From Enterovibrio qingdaonensis (GTDB taxonomy: Bacteria; Pseudomonadota; Gammaproteobacteria; Enterobacterales; Vibrionaceae): a DNA stretch of 64,000 nt. The notes beneath the pieces are model-generated. The model worked only from the letters and a program-made list of their open reading frames with translations, was not told the origin of the DNA and searched no databases. Location of the stretch: assembly GCF_028683135.1 (NCBI RefSeq), contig NZ_JAJUBB010000019.1, positions 1 to 64,000 of the forward strand, given 5' to 3'. The position numbers and the translations under genes are program-made. The first letter of the stretch is position 1, and every line of letters begins with the position of its first letter. Shown one piece after another: positions 20,971 to 30,816 of this stretch.

Positions 20971-21624
20971 TTGCAGCAAAATCGTCTCATCATCAGACAG
21001 CTTGGATTGCGCCCTTACGAGCCGACCTTTCAAGCCATGCACACGTTCACTGACGAACGTGAAAGTGATACGCTAGATGAAATTTGGCTGGTAGAGCATG
21101 AGCCTGTGTTTACCCAAGGTCAGGCTGGCAAAGCGGAGCATTTGCTCGCAACGGGTGACATTCCCGTTGTTCAGAGTGATCGCGGTGGGCAAGTCACCTA
21201 CCATGGTCCCGGTCAGCAGGTTGCCTATGTGCTGATTGACCTAAAGCGGAAGAAGATGGGTGTTCGCGAGCTGGTTACCCATATCGAGAACATTGTGATC
21301 GATACGCTCGCGCATTACGGTATTGAATCCCGAGCTCGTCCAGATGCACCGGGTGTGTATGTGGGTGATAACAAAATCTGCTCGTTGGGTCTTCGGATCC
21401 GTCGGGGCTGTTCGTTCCACGGATTGGCACTAAACGTCAATATGGACTTGTCACCGTTCCTGCGCATTAACCCATGTGGTTATGAAGGCATGGCGATGAC
21501 ACAAACCGTCGATTTAGGGGGCCCAGCATCGCTTGCTGAGCTTTACCCTGTGTTAGTTGATAAACTGACTTCGCACCTCGGCTACGATGAGGTGGAGTCC
21601 CTAACAGAAAGCAACGAATTATGA
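20971..21624 (+). CDS. lipB: Octanoyltransferase LipB
   Basis: LipB moves octanoyl groups from acyl carrier protein to the lipoyl domains of 2-oxoacid dehydrogenases and the glycine cleavage H protein. Conserved stretches include [15 protein letters not shown], the catalytic Lys in [10 protein letters not shown] and the catalytic Cys in INPCGYEG. I prefer TTG at 20971: AGGTG is about 5 bases upstream and IRQLG then falls at the same position as in E. coli LipB; the in-frame ATG at 20941 is the alternative. The stop overlaps lipA by four bases. Confidence 0.95.
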   Translation: MQQNRLIIRQLGLRPYEPTFQAMHTFTDERESDTLDEIWLVEHEPVFTQGQAGKAEHLLATGDIPVVQSDRGGQVTYHGPGQQVAYVLIDLKRKKMGVRELVTHIENIVIDTLAHYGIESRARPDAPGVYVGDNKICSLGLRIRRGCSFHGLALNVNMDLSPFLRINPCGYEGMAMTQTVDLGGPASLAELYPVLVDKLTSHLGYDEVESLTESNEL

Positions 21625-22586
21625 GCAAACCGATCCAGATGGAACGCGGCGTTAAGTACCGCGATGCAGACAAAATGGCGCTCATCCCGGTCAAAAACAT
21701 GCCGACCGAGCAAAAAGAGATGCTGCGCAAGCCTGAGTGGATGAAGATCAAACTTCCATCAGACAGTAAACGTATCCAAGACATCAAGTCTGCGCTGCGT
21801 AAAAACAATCTGCACTCGGTGTGCGAAGAAGCGTCTTGCCCTAACTTGGCAGAATGTTTTAACCATGGCACCGCGACCTTCATGATTCTGGGTGCGATTT
21901 GTACCCGTCGTTGCCCTTTCTGCGATGTTGCACATGGCCGTCCAAACCAGCCGGATGAAAATGAGCCAGCGAAACTGGCAAAAACCATCAGCGACATGAA
22001 GCTAAAATACGTGGTTGTTACCTCGGTAGACCGTGATGACCTGCGTGATGGTGGTGCGAAGCACTTTGCGGACTGTACCCGCGAAATTCGTGCCCTGAAC
22101 CCAGAAATCCGCATCGAGACGCTGGTGCCTGACTTCCGTGGTCGTATGGACACCGCGCTTGAGCTTCTGAAAGACAACCCGCCAGATGTGTTCAACCACA
22201 ACCTGGAAACCGCACCTCGCCTTTACCGTAAAGCGCGTCCGGGTGCGAACTACAAATGGTCTCTGGAGCTGCTGAAGAAGTTCGGTGAAATGCACCCTGA
22301 CGTCCCGACCAAGTCTGGCGTAATGATGGGTCTGGGTGAAACCAAAGAAGAAATTATTCAAGTCCTGAAAGACTTGCGTGAACACGGTGTGACCATGCTG
22401 ACCTTGGGTCAGTACTTGGCACCAAGCCGTCACCACCTTCCGGTAGAGCGTTACGTGCCACCTGAAGAGTTTGACGAGCTGCGTGATATTGCGTTAGAAC
22501 TAGGCTTCACACACGCTGCGTGTGGTCCGTTCGTTCGCTCTTCTTACCATGCAGACCTGCAAGCACAGGGCGTGGAAATCAAGTAA
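21621..22586 (+). CDS. lipA: Lipoyl synthase LipA
   Basis: Radical-SAM enzyme that inserts two sulfurs into protein-bound octanoate. Both cluster motifs are visible: the auxiliary CxxxxCxxxxxC ([12 protein letters not shown]) and the radical-SAM CxxxCxxC (CTRRCPFC). The 321-residue length is normal. Coupled to lipB by an ATGA overlap so that product of one step and enzyme of the next are made together. A strong terminator follows. Confidence 0.97.
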   Translation: MSKPIQMERGVKYRDADKMALIPVKNMPTEQKEMLRKPEWMKIKLPSDSKRIQDIKSALRKNNLHSVCEEASCPNLAECFNHGTATFMILGAICTRRCPFCDVAHGRPNQPDENEPAKLAKTISDMKLKYVVVTSVDRDDLRDGGAKHFADCTREIRALNPEIRIETLVPDFRGRMDTALELLKDNPPDVFNHNLETAPRLYRKARPGANYKWSLELLKKFGEMHPDVPTKSGVMMGLGETKEEIIQVLKDLREHGVTMLTLGQYLAPSRHHLPVERYVPPEEFDELRDIALELGFTHAACGPFVRSSYHADLQAQGVEIK

Positions 22587-22609
22587 GAGCCAACGTGAAT
22601 CTAAATACG

Positions 22610-22637
22610 AAAACGCCGAGCATTGCTCGGCGTTTTT
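22610..22637 (+). terminator. Terminator of lipB-lipA
   Basis: AAAACGCCGAGC, loop ATT, then GCTCGGCG and six T residues. It lies about 25 bases after the lipA stop. Confidence 0.93.
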
Positions 22638-22810
22638 TGTTTCTGGTCGTTGAGGCTTGGGTGGTGAGGGGGGAAAGTATCGTGGCACTTTAGGTGGATT
22701 GGGACAATTTCGATAACTTCATAAAAGCTGCTGGCTTTATTGTTCGAGAGCATTGGCTGCTGACGCAGCCAAAATTAACAATGAATACTTGTGTTAAATA
22801 GCTACTTGTT

Positions 22811-23260
22811 TTAAGCACCACCTAGCCCGACAACAGCCCTCATATTACTAAAGCCACTTGAAGAAAATGAAGTATTCATAATGTTCAGCGATTCAGAATT
22901 GGCTGTAACATTTATCCCAAATGGCCTTAAGTTTAATTTATGGACAACAATAGTGCCGTCATTCCTTTTCTCACAATCAATCACCTCTCCATCTGGCGTT
23001 GTTACTTTTACACCATTGCTACGCTTCAGCACAATCACTGCTGGATTTGTTGAGAAGTTGTCTTTGACAAGGGGGTACCATTCAGTACCTTGTTGATTCA
23101 TTGGCACATTAATCCAAATGTGCGGTGTATCTCCGTCACCGACTAGAATTGGAGAAAATCCATTAAAATCGATCAGTGTTTGCACGTTCTTTAGTGAGTT
23201 TGACCCAATTAGCATCTGTTCAGGGGCTGAGTAATTACTAGGCAGTGATTCAATTTTCAT
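22811..23260 (-). CDS. Unknown small soluble protein, second gene of an AT-rich pair
   Basis: I do not recognise this 149-residue protein. It has no signal peptide or membrane helix and alternating hydrophobic/polar strands suggest a mostly beta fold, with repeated Asn/Ser-rich turns in the C-terminal third and a Gly-rich end (VVGLGGA). ATG at 23260 is the start: GGGGGAG sits 7 bases upstream, and the A of the ATG is the last base of the preceding gene's TGA stop, so the two are translationally coupled. Base composition is far more AT-rich than lipA or yjjI on either side, which points to horizontal acquisition. No terminator with a T tract is seen behind it. Confidence 0.7.
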   Translation of the reverse strand: MKIESLPSNYSAPEQMLIGSNSLKNVQTLIDFNGFSPILVGDGDTPHIWINVPMNQQGTEWYPLVKDNFSTNPAVIVLKRSNGVKVTTPDGEVIDCEKRNDGTIVVHKLNLRPFGINVTANSESLNIMNTSFSSSGFSNMRAVVGLGGA

Positions 23261-23871
23261 CACTTATCTCCCCCTTGAGTTAAATGAACTCGACGCTTCC
23301 TATTTTGAGTAAAATGCGCATCAACGACTGATAACAATTGTTCTTTTTCTTTCTCGTCATCTGACTTAATTTTTTTCTTTACCAAAATTGAAATGCCTAT
23401 ACCTACAACTACCGCAACAATTTCCCACGTTGCTAAACTAGGATCTTTCTTATCTATCAAAGAAGCAATTGTCTTCCCTGCAACTGTAATCACAACTCCA
23501 GCCGTACCGCCTGCAATCAAATTAAACCACGTTTCAGAGCTAGATGACTTTTTTAAAATACTAAACTCATACCGCGTAAGGTCATACGGTTTTTCAGCAA
23601 CATACCTCTCAGGCTCATAATCAATCCCCCCTTCCATAATCAAAGGAGTATCAAAAGTCTCGCCTCGAACATGCGGGGTATCATCTACAACAGTTTTTTC
23701 TAACACATAAAACCCCTTTTGATTCAAAAAAGCGCAGCCATTTGCCAGATTCACAACAAAACAATCGAAATTGTCAGCATCTAAGGCGGCTGAAATATAA
23801 CACGCTGATTTAAATGAATTATATCTGAGGAACTGGAATTGTGAGCGAAATGGAAAGATATGTAGTTCCAT
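23260..23871 (-). CDS. Unknown membrane protein, first gene of an AT-rich pair
   Basis: The 203-residue product is not recognised. Residues 1-110 look soluble; a first hydrophobic helix spans about 115-138 (GG-rich), a second about 148-165, followed by a Lys/Asp/Glu-rich stretch (166-180) and a basic end. A short DKKDPS turn joins the two helices, so the topology is a hairpin with both long ends on one side. I chose ATG 23871; a TTG at 23898 would add nine residues. AT-rich, including T-runs; coupled to the downstream gene by a one-base overlap. A 2-helix membrane partner with a small soluble partner is reminiscent of toxin/effector pairs, but that is conjecture. Confidence 0.65.
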   Translation of the reverse strand: MELHIFPFRSQFQFLRYNSFKSACYISAALDADNFDCFVVNLANGCAFLNQKGFYVLEKTVVDDTPHVRGETFDTPLIMEGGIDYEPERYVAEKPYDLTRYEFSILKKSSSSETWFNLIAGGTAGVVITVAGKTIASLIDKKDPSLATWEIVAVVVGIGISILVKKKIKSDDEKEKEQLLSVVDAHFTQNRKRRVHLTQGGDK

Positions 23872-23931
23872 TCCTACAAACTTCTCGAGCAACAACAAGA
23901 AAACCTAATAGTGCAGCTTGATGAGAGACTG

Positions 23932-23952
23932 ATTAGTTTTGCATTAACTAAT
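23932..23952. repeat. Inverted repeat upstream of the AT-rich gene pair
   Basis: ATTAGTT (23932-23938) and its exact complement AACTAAT (23946-23952) are separated by 7 bases, about 60 bases before the start of the minus-strand pair. It could be an operator for that pair; no factor can be named. Confidence 0.35.
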
Positions 23953-24131
23953 ACGATACGGAAAATTTTGGAGTTACTTAGGCCCTAGCCCCCACCTCTC
24001 CACTTCTTTTAACCGGCTATTTCACACACCATACGGATTTCCATTTTGGAAAAATATGCTTCTTCATTGTTCAATAGTGACAAACCGGATTCGCGCTTAG
24101 AATAAACCCAAATTAAAGTAGGGTCTTTTCC

Positions 24132-25673
24132 ATGAGCAAGCATCTGACAGAACTTCAAGAACGTTTCTACCAAATCATCAACAACCCAACCCTGTCGCCA
24201 AAGCAGAAAAACCAATGGCTGGCGTTGGAAGCAGAAGCTAGCCTGCCTTACATGGATATCTCTGACGATATCGAGCAGGCGATGAAAGACGGCGTTATCT
24301 GTGACATGTTTGAAGGTCACGCACCGTTCAAACCACGCTACGTGCTGCCAGACTACGCAAAGTTCCTGTCTCAGGGTTCTGAGTACCTAGAGCTGTCTCC
24401 AGCAGAAAACCTTGATGATGCGCTGAACATGCTGAACATCATCTACCACCACGTACCGTCTGTGACCAACATTCCTGTTTACGTGGGTCAGTTGGATGAC
24501 GTGTTGATGCCTTACGTGGGCGACCTGTCAGACGAAGAGATCTACCAAAAAATTAAGCGTTTCTGGATCATGCTGGACCGCACCCTGCCAGACGCATTCA
24601 TGCACGCAAACATCGGCCCAGCAGACAACATCATCTGTCGCACTATCCTGCGCGTGGATGCTGAGCTAAAGCAAATTGCACCGAACCTGACGTTCATGTA
24701 CGACCCAGCGGTTACGTCTGACGACCTGCTGCGTCAAGCGACATCAAACATCGTTGAGTGCAGCAAGCCGCACATCGCGAACTACCCAATGCACGCTGCC
24801 GCATACGGTGACAAGCGTTTCGGTATCGTAAGCTGCTACAACTCGCTGCCACTGGCTGGCGGTTCTAACACGCTAGTGCGCATGAACCTGAAGCACGCTG
24901 CTGAGAAAGCAGAAAGCGCACAAGACTTCCTGAACGCAGTGCTGCCAACGTACAGCAAGCTGATGGTTGAACTGATGGACGTGCGCAGCAGCTTCCTGCA
25001 CGAGTCTTCAAACTACTTCAAACACTTCCTGGCAACAGAAGGTCTGATTGAAGAAGGTCGTTTCGCGCCTATGTTCGGTATTTACGGCATGGCGGAAGCG
25101 GTTAACATCCTGATGGAGAAAGACGGTCAGTCACAGAAGTACGGTCACGGCATCGCGGCAAACGAACTGGGCCACGCTATCTCTGCAAAACTGGCAGAGC
25201 TGGTTGAAGCAAGCCCTGTGAAATATGGCCTGAACGGTAAAGCGGTTCTGCACTCACAAGGTGGCATCAGCATCGATAAAGACGTGACCCCAGGTGTTCG
25301 TATTCCTTACGGTACTGAACCAGACCCAGTGACTTACGTTCACGCAACCGCTGGTCACCACAAATACTACACCTCGGGTATCAGTGACATTCTGACCATC
25401 GACGAGACGGTAAAATCAAACCCAGAAGCCATGTTCAACCTGTGTAAGGGTGCAATCAACATGGGCTACCGCGAGTTCACCGCGAACGTTGCGTCAAACG
25501 ATCTGGTACGTGTAACGGGTTACATGATCAAACTGTCTGACATCGCGAAATACGACGATGAAGGTTCTCGTAAGAACACCACGTGGCTGGGCGCAGAAGC
25601 GGCTTGCAACACGGGGATTCTTGACCGCGCACCACGTGTGGTGAGCTTCGAGACCACGCCTGTTTACAAGTAA
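24132..25673 (+). CDS. yjjI: Glycyl radical enzyme YjjI
   Basis: YjjI (DUF3029) is a glycyl-radical-type enzyme whose substrate is unknown. The 513-residue product has the C-terminal radical motif RVTGY (about residues 460-464, candidate radical Gly463) and a cysteine in SCYNSLPLAGG that may be the active-site thiyl residue; a His/Glu-rich core (ATAGHHKYYTSG) follows. It is shorter than pyruvate formate-lyase. Its dedicated activase gene yjjW follows within 25 bases. The enzyme would work only without oxygen. Codon bias is strong, suggesting high expression under its inducing condition. No clear FNR box was seen upstream. Confidence 0.9.
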   Translation: MSKHLTELQERFYQIINNPTLSPKQKNQWLALEAEASLPYMDISDDIEQAMKDGVICDMFEGHAPFKPRYVLPDYAKFLSQGSEYLELSPAENLDDALNMLNIIYHHVPSVTNIPVYVGQLDDVLMPYVGDLSDEEIYQKIKRFWIMLDRTLPDAFMHANIGPADNIICRTILRVDAELKQIAPNLTFMYDPAVTSDDLLRQATSNIVECSKPHIANYPMHAAAYGDKRFGIVSCYNSLPLAGGSNTLVRMNLKHAAEKAESAQDFLNAVLPTYSKLMVELMDVRSSFLHESSNYFKHFLATEGLIEEGRFAPMFGIYGMAEAVNILMEKDGQSQKYGHGIAANELGHAISAKLAELVEASPVKYGLNGKAVLHSQGGISIDKDVTPGVRIPYGTEPDPVTYVHATAGHHKYYTSGISDILTIDETVKSNPEAMFNLCKGAINMGYREFTANVASNDLVRVTGYMIKLSDIAKYDDEGSRKNTTWLGAEAACNTGILDRAPRVVSFETTPVYK

Positions 25674-25696
25674 TCGCATACCACCGGAGAATGTCA

Positions 25697-26572
25697 GTGA
25701 AACCGAGTAAGACAAACGCATTGGTCAGCCGTATCCTGACATTCTCTTGTGTCGATGGACCGGGCAACCGCCTGGTCATCTTTTTGCAGGGCTGCAATTT
25801 CGACTGCATTACCTGCCACAACCCGCATACCATCAATCACTGCACCGATTGCGGCGATTGTGTGGCACCCTGCCCTGCTGATGCGCTGTCATTCAGTGCT
25901 GAAGGCAAAGTGGTTTGGGATGCAGCAAAGTGCACACACTGCGATCTTTGCATCGATGTATGCCCTCACAAATCCAATCCGAAAATTGTCAGTTACAGCT
26001 TGGATGACATGCTGGCCTTGGTTCGCCAACACCACTTTTTCCTGAACGGTATTACCGTGTCAGGCGGTGAAGCCACGCTGCAACTGCCGTTCATTATCGA
26101 GCTATTCAAAGCCGTAAAAGCCGATCCTGCGTTGTCACACCTGACATGCTTTATCGACAGCAACGGTTCATTGTCGCGTGCAGGTTGGGAGCGTGTTGCC
26201 CCTTACCTTGATGGCGCAATGATTGATTTAAAATCTTGGCAATCCGAGACGCACCGCTGGCTCATTGGTCGCGATAAACACCGCGTTATCGATACTATCG
26301 ACCTGTTGGCTGAGATGGGAAAACTGCACGAAGTGCGTTTGCTTCATATTCCGGGGAAAAGTGACTTGGATACGGAAGTGGATGCCGTCGGCGCGTATCT
26401 CAATAAACTGCCAGAATCGGTTCAAATTCGCCTTAATGCCTTTCAGCACCATGGCGTGATGGGTCAGGCACTGGAGTGGGAAAAATGCAGCGAAGCCGAA
26501 ATGGATCGCTTCCACGACTTGCTGTTCGCCCGTATTCAGCGTCCGATGCTGAAACCGACCATTTATACCTAA
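25697..26572 (+). CDS. yjjW: Glycyl-radical enzyme activating protein YjjW
   Basis: YjjW is the radical-SAM activase expected to place the glycyl radical on YjjI. The radical-SAM cluster motif is CNFDCITC (CxxxCxxC) after FLQGC, followed by an inserted ferredoxin-like pair of 4Fe-4S motifs (CTDCGDCVAPCP and CTHCDLCIDVCP), as in other activases, and the TVSGGEA SAM-binding motif. I prefer GTG at 25697, eight bases behind GGAGA; the ATG at 25691 is in frame but only two bases from that site. Convergent with a LysR gene. Confidence 0.92.
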   Translation: MKPSKTNALVSRILTFSCVDGPGNRLVIFLQGCNFDCITCHNPHTINHCTDCGDCVAPCPADALSFSAEGKVVWDAAKCTHCDLCIDVCPHKSNPKIVSYSLDDMLALVRQHHFFLNGITVSGGEATLQLPFIIELFKAVKADPALSHLTCFIDSNGSLSRAGWERVAPYLDGAMIDLKSWQSETHRWLIGRDKHRVIDTIDLLAEMGKLHEVRLLHIPGKSDLDTEVDAVGAYLNKLPESVQIRLNAFQHHGVMGQALEWEKCSEAEMDRFHDLLFARIQRPMLKPTIYT

Positions 26573-26599
26573 TTTACCATCCTGTTTTCGGCTGGCTTT

Positions 26600-27559
26600 T
26601 TAGCTCTCGGCAATAAGCTGGCTGTGAAGCCAACGACACGCTGGGTTGTTCAAGCTCACCATGTTCCACACCAAACTGTACGCCACTTGTCCGTAATCGA
26701 AGGGCAAGGGTTTTGCGACCAGATCTTTTGCCTGCAAGGCGGTTTCCGCCCAGCGTTTGGAGCAGGTAAACAGATAGTCTGAGTGATGGCAGGTCAGTGC
26801 CGCAGAGCCAAAATCTGCGACCATCAAAGCGATGTTGCGCGCGCCATGGCGTTGCGTCAGCGTCATCTCAAAATACGGTTCAGCCAAGTCTTTGTCGATC
26901 ACCCGAATGTGGCGGCAACTTAAGTATCCCTCAATCGTTAAGTCTTGCTGTGCGAGCGGATGATCGGCACGCATCAGACACACCATTTCATCTTCCATAA
27001 TGGTTTGCCACACCAAGCTTTTGCTTTGTGTCGGTGGCTGGCTGATGTCGTGCGGCAACAACAGGAAATCCAACTTACCGCTTTGCAGCGCTTCAAAGCT
27101 GAACTGCTCTTTGGTGGAGATGTTAAGGCGTGCTTTGTCTGAAAGCTGGGCGGAAATTCCGCAAAGCTTCGGTGCAAACAGCTCAAAGGTGCTTTCACGC
27201 ATTGAGAGCGACAAGGTGCCTTCATACACCTCTGGCGAGAACTCCCCTTGCTGGAAAATGCCATTGATGTTCGACAGCACATTGTGAATCGCAGGGCCGA
27301 TACTGAGCGCAAATTGCGTGGGCGTTAGCTGATTACCACGACGGAAGAACAGATCGTCATTAAGCTGCGTTTTTAACTGACTGAGTGCCTTGCTGACACT
27401 GGATGGGGTCACACACAGAATATCCGCCGTTGCCGTAACACTGTGCGTCATCAAGAGCACATGCATCACAGTGAGATTCTTAAGGCTGATCCGAGAGAGT
27501 GTGGTGTAATCCATCGCAGTTTCTGGCGTTATCGAATAGTGGCGAGAGAGTACCGCCAT
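26600..27559 (-). CDS. LysR-family transcriptional regulator
   Basis: An N-terminal winged helix-turn-helix (ATADILCVTPSSVSKALSQLKTQLNDDLFF) is followed by a LysR substrate-binding domain. The effector is unknown. It lies convergent to yjjW with 27 bases between, so a role in controlling yjjIW is possible but only suggested by position. ATG 27559 gives 319 residues; ATG 27514 (MDYTTLSR) is an equally plausible start closer to the usual LysR length, and neither has a good ribosome-binding site. Confidence 0.9.
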   Translation of the reverse strand: MAVLSRHYSITPETAMDYTTLSRISLKNLTVMHVLLMTHSVTATADILCVTPSSVSKALSQLKTQLNDDLFFRRGNQLTPTQFALSIGPAIHNVLSNINGIFQQGEFSPEVYEGTLSLSMRESTFELFAPKLCGISAQLSDKARLNISTKEQFSFEALQSGKLDFLLLPHDISQPPTQSKSLVWQTIMEDEMVCLMRADHPLAQQDLTIEGYLSCRHIRVIDKDLAEPYFEMTLTQRHGARNIALMVADFGSAALTCHHSDYLFTCSKRWAETALQAKDLVAKPLPFDYGQVAYSLVWNMVSLNNPACRWLHSQLIAES

Positions 27560-27587
27560 TCAATGAAAACAGATAGTGGCTGAATAG

Positions 27588-27612
27588 AAAAAAGGCACTC
27601 ATGGAGAATGCC
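27588..27612 (-). terminator. Terminator of proBA
   Basis: On the minus strand GGCATTC pairs with GAGTGCC (one G-T pair, loop TCCAT) and six T residues follow. It lies 28 bases after the proA stop. Confidence 0.8.
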
Positions 27613-27639
27613 TTCTGCTGCGATTTATTCAACGTCGCC

Positions 27640-28893
27640 TTAAGGGCGTGCGAGATAATCTGCTTTACCTACCCATTTGTAGGTGGTGAGCTCTTCTAAG
27701 CCCATTGGGCCACGCGCATGCAGTTTCTGAGTAGATACCGCAACCTCTGCGCCCAAACCGAACTGTGCGCCGTCTGTGAAGCGTGTTGACGCATTCACAT
27801 ACACCGCCGCTGAACCTGCACCGTTGATGAAGGCTTCTGCCGCCATCAGATCGTTAGTCAGGATCGCGTCTGAGTGGCTCGCGTTGTGATCGCGCATGTG
27901 CTTCAGAGCAGCATGCACGTCAGAGACAATCGACACGCCCAGCGTATAGCTCAGCCATTCGGTGTCAAAGTCACCTTCGCCCGCTTCATGCAAATCAGCA
28001 ACCGCTGACAACAGAGGGTAAGCTGCGCTGTCTGCAACGATCTTCAACTTGTTGTCATTCAGCAGTGGCACCAACTTTTCAAACAGCTCAGTCGCAACGT
28101 CTTCATGCACCAGCAGCGTGTCCAGCGCGTTACACGCTGACGGACGCTGTGCTTTCGCGTTGATGATAAGATCCAGAGAGCGATCCAGATCCGCAGTCTT
28201 ATCAACAAACAGGTGGCTGATACCAAAACCGCCGATGATCACAGGGATAGTGCTGTTCTCTTTACACATTTTGTGCAGACCTGCACCACCACGTGGGATG
28301 ATCATGTCGACGTATTCGTCCAAACGCAGCAGTTCACCCACCAGCTCACGGTCTGGTTTTTCGATGTACTGAACAGATGCAGCCGGTAAGTCAGCTTTTT
28401 CCAGCGCAGTCTGAATCACTTTCACAAGCTCAACGTTTGAGTGGAACGTTTCGCGACCGCCACGCAGGATGCTCGCATTACCGGTTTTCAGGCAGAGCGA
28501 AGCAATATCAATGGTCACATTCGGGCGCGCTTCGTAAATCACACCAATTACACCAATGGGCTCACGACGACGACTCAGTGTCATGCCATTTTCTAGCACT
28601 TTGCAGTCAATCTCACTGCCGACGGGGTCAGTCAGAGAAATTACATTGCGTACGTCTGCGGCAATACCCGCCAGACGAGATTCATTCAAAAGCAGACGAT
28701 CAAGCATCGCGTCGGGCAGACCTGCTGCGCGACCCGCGTCGATGTCTTTTGCGTTAGCAGCAAGAATTGCCGCCGCATTTGCTTCTAATTCATCAGCAAT
28801 CACTGCCAGCGCTTTGTTTTTCTGCGCCGTCGGTGCGGTTGCCAGTGCGTAAGCAGCGTCTTTCGCTGCGCGTCCCATTTGTTGCAGACTCAT
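27640..28893 (-). CDS. proA: Gamma-glutamyl phosphate reductase ProA
   Basis: ProA reduces gamma-glutamyl phosphate with NADPH to glutamate semialdehyde, the second step of proline synthesis. The 417-residue aldehyde-dehydrogenase-type fold shows [19 protein letters not shown], the nucleotide-binding LRGGRE segment and the catalytic Cys in [13 protein letters not shown]. Second gene of the proBA operon, 51 bases after proB. Confidence 0.97.
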   Translation of the reverse strand: MSLQQMGRAAKDAAYALATAPTAQKNKALAVIADELEANAAAILAANAKDIDAGRAAGLPDAMLDRLLLNESRLAGIAADVRNVISLTDPVGSEIDCKVLENGMTLSRRREPIGVIGVIYEARPNVTIDIASLCLKTGNASILRGGRETFHSNVELVKVIQTALEKADLPAASVQYIEKPDRELVGELLRLDEYVDMIIPRGGAGLHKMCKENSTIPVIIGGFGISHLFVDKTADLDRSLDLIINAKAQRPSACNALDTLLVHEDVATELFEKLVPLLNDNKLKIVADSAAYPLLSAVADLHEAGEGDFDTEWLSYTLGVSIVSDVHAALKHMRDHNASHSDAILTNDLMAAEAFINGAGSAAVYVNASTRFTDGAQFGLGAEVAVSTQKLHARGPMGLEELTTYKWVGKADYLARP

Positions 28894-28944
28894 TTCAGCC
28901 TCTATTGCTCTTCCATTTAGGCCGCGGCTTGCGCCACAGCCTGA

Positions 28945-30099
28945 TTAATCGATGACGACCAAATCGTCGCAGTGCACCGCGACGGCTCCGTGTGCATAAC
29001 CCAGAATATCTTGAATATCCTGACTATGTCGACCTGCGATGGCACTTAAATCTTTGCTTGAGTAACGACAGATCCCACGCGCCAGCAGTTTTCCGTCCTT
29101 ATTACAGATACGTGCAACAGCACCACGGTCAAATCTACCTTCAACAGCAGTAATGCCTTTTGACAATAAACTGCTGTGACGCTCAACCACGGCTTTCGCT
29201 GCGCCATCATCAATGATGATGTTACCTGCTGGAGGAGGACCCGCGAGAATCCAACGCTTGCGGCTTTCCAGTGGTGATTCTAGCGGTAAGAAGCGCGTAC
29301 CCGCAGGTTTGCCTTCCACCACATGCTGAATCACTTCAGGACGGCTGCCCGCGGCGATGGTCACTTCAATACCTGAACGACGCGCAACGTCTGCCGCTTG
29401 CAGTTTGGTCGCCATGCCGCCCGTGCCCAAACCACTTACGCTGCCACCCGCCAGTTTATGCAGGGTTTCATCAATAGTATGAACTTCGTGAATTAGTTCA
29501 GCGTCTGGATTGCTGCGAGGGTCTGCCGTAAACAGACCAGGCTGGTCGGTAAGAAGCAACAGCTTGTCCGCTTCTGCCAAAATCGCCACCAGTGCTGACA
29601 AGTTGTCGTTGTCACCCACTTTGATTTCCGCAGTTGCAACAGCATCGTTTTCATTCACAACCGGAACGATATTGTTGTCGAGCAGTGCTTGCAGCATATC
29701 GCGCGCATTCAGGTAACGCTCGCGATCATCCAAATCTGCACGCGTAAGCAGCATCTGACCGATGTTGATGCCATAAATGGCAAACAGGCTTTCCCATGCT
29801 TGAATAATGCGCGACTGGCCTACCGCTGCCAGCATTTGCTTGTTAGCGATAGTGTTTGCGATTTGAGGATGGTTTAAGTGCTCACGACCTGCCGCAATCG
29901 CACCCGAGGTAACGATAACAACATGATGACCTTCGCGAATCAGCATGGCGCACTGACGAACCAGTTCAACCATGTGTGCACGATCCAGTTTTTTAGATCC
30001 GCCGGTAAGTACGCTGGTGCCCAGCTTTACAACGACAGTCTGGCGATCAGATTGACCACCAGACGTTTTGATAGATAAATTGTTTTCTTGGCCTGACAT
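28945..30099 (-). CDS. proB: Glutamate 5-kinase ProB
   Basis: ProB phosphorylates glutamate at the gamma carboxyl, the proline-inhibited first step of proline synthesis. The kinase domain begins [13 protein letters not shown] and contains [33 protein letters not shown] and the [15 protein letters not shown] loop; a C-terminal PUA domain (about residues 290-375) is present. From ATG 30099 the N-terminus is some 14 residues longer than in E. coli. Confidence 0.97.
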   Translation of the reverse strand: MSGQENNLSIKTSGGQSDRQTVVVKLGTSVLTGGSKKLDRAHMVELVRQCAMLIREGHHVVIVTSGAIAAGREHLNHPQIANTIANKQMLAAVGQSRIIQAWESLFAIYGINIGQMLLTRADLDDRERYLNARDMLQALLDNNIVPVVNENDAVATAEIKVGDNDNLSALVAILAEADKLLLLTDQPGLFTADPRSNPDAELIHEVHTIDETLHKLAGGSVSGLGTGGMATKLQAADVARRSGIEVTIAAGSRPEVIQHVVEGKPAGTRFLPLESPLESRKRWILAGPPPAGNIIIDDGAAKAVVERHSSLLSKGITAVEGRFDRGAVARICNKDGKLLARGICRYSSKDLSAIAGRHSQDIQDILGYAHGAVAVHCDDLVVID

Positions 30100-30196
30100 G
30101 ACATTGATAACAAATAAAGCAAATGAGCTCTTCTTTTATCAATCTCAGCCCAAGATAACAAGCGAATAAAGCATTCGTTTGCGTGATATTCGAAAG

Positions 30197-30601
30197 TTAT
30201 GCAGCCGAACCCAGCTTTGGTTGCTTAAGTGATGGGAGTGCTGAAATCTCCAGCGACAGGTCACCTTCAACAAATGCCGTGATTTTCTGGTAGAAAGTGT
30301 CCAGAGACGCTTTCACTTCAGTGGCACTTTTGTTCGGGACATTTTCTTCTTTCCATTCGCCCGCCGTATCAAACTTGCCGAAGGCGTAAAAATATTCAAA
30401 TCCACCCTCTTTTGGCGTCAATTCCATCCACCAACCCCAAAATTCACGACTTTCGGGTGTTTTTTTTGCGTTTACACAGGCAGATAGGCAGTCGAAGAAG
30501 TAGCTTTCTTCTGAGGATTTATTCTGGCGAAGATAGGGGCCCAGTTGCGCGAACTTTGTCATTAGTCGGCCATGGGATAGTGATTTAGTTTCGTCTGTCA
30601 T
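30197..30601 (-). CDS. crl: Sigma-S assistance factor Crl
   Basis: Crl binds RpoS and promotes its assembly with core RNA polymerase at low sigma-S levels. The 134-residue product has the family signature YFFDCLSACVNAKKTPESREFWGWW shortened here to its core residues (conserved FFDCL, REFWGWW) and the EYFYAFGKFD stretch. ATG 30601 has GGGAG 6 bases upstream; an in-frame start at 30628 is unsupported. It sits between proB and frsA as in E. coli, without phoE. Confidence 0.92.
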   Translation of the reverse strand: MTDETKSLSHGRLMTKFAQLGPYLRQNKSSEESYFFDCLSACVNAKKTPESREFWGWWMELTPKEGGFEYFYAFGKFDTAGEWKEENVPNKSATEVKASLDTFYQKITAFVEGDLSLEISALPSLKQPKLGSAA

Positions 30602-30792
30602 AGCAAGCTCCCTTAAAACGAATTCCAATGTTGTTATTATTCGTTGCGTTATTCACAGGCGATGCTGTCAATACAAGACCTCAAAGCCAGGTCGATTTTT
30701 AATCAGCAAACTTCAAGTGTATAACAATCGAACAAAGGAATTCGTCTAATATCAGAGAGCCTTGACCAATTCGAGGTACCTAAAACGAGTTA

Positions 30793-30816
30793 AAAGACCT
30801 TAGTCACAAGGTCTTT
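30793..30816 (-). terminator. Hairpin terminator that contains the frsA stop codon
   Basis: AAAGACCTT and its exact complement AAGGTCTTT form a 9-bp stem with a 6-base loop; the frsA TGA stop (30804-30806) is in the loop. On the minus strand the stem ends in TTTTAA. A ribosome at the stop would sit on the structure. Confidence 0.6.

Noticed and set aside
22757-22772. GGCTGC/GCAGCC hairpin as terminator of the AT-rich pair
   Set aside because: No T tract follows on the minus strand.
22640-24130. Integration site repeats (att) around the AT-rich gene pair
   Set aside because: No matching direct repeats, tRNA end, integrase or integron attC site was found on the two sides.
23899-24131. FNR box ahead of yjjI
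   Set aside because: No TTGAT-N4-ATCAA match by eye; only scattered half-site-like strings.
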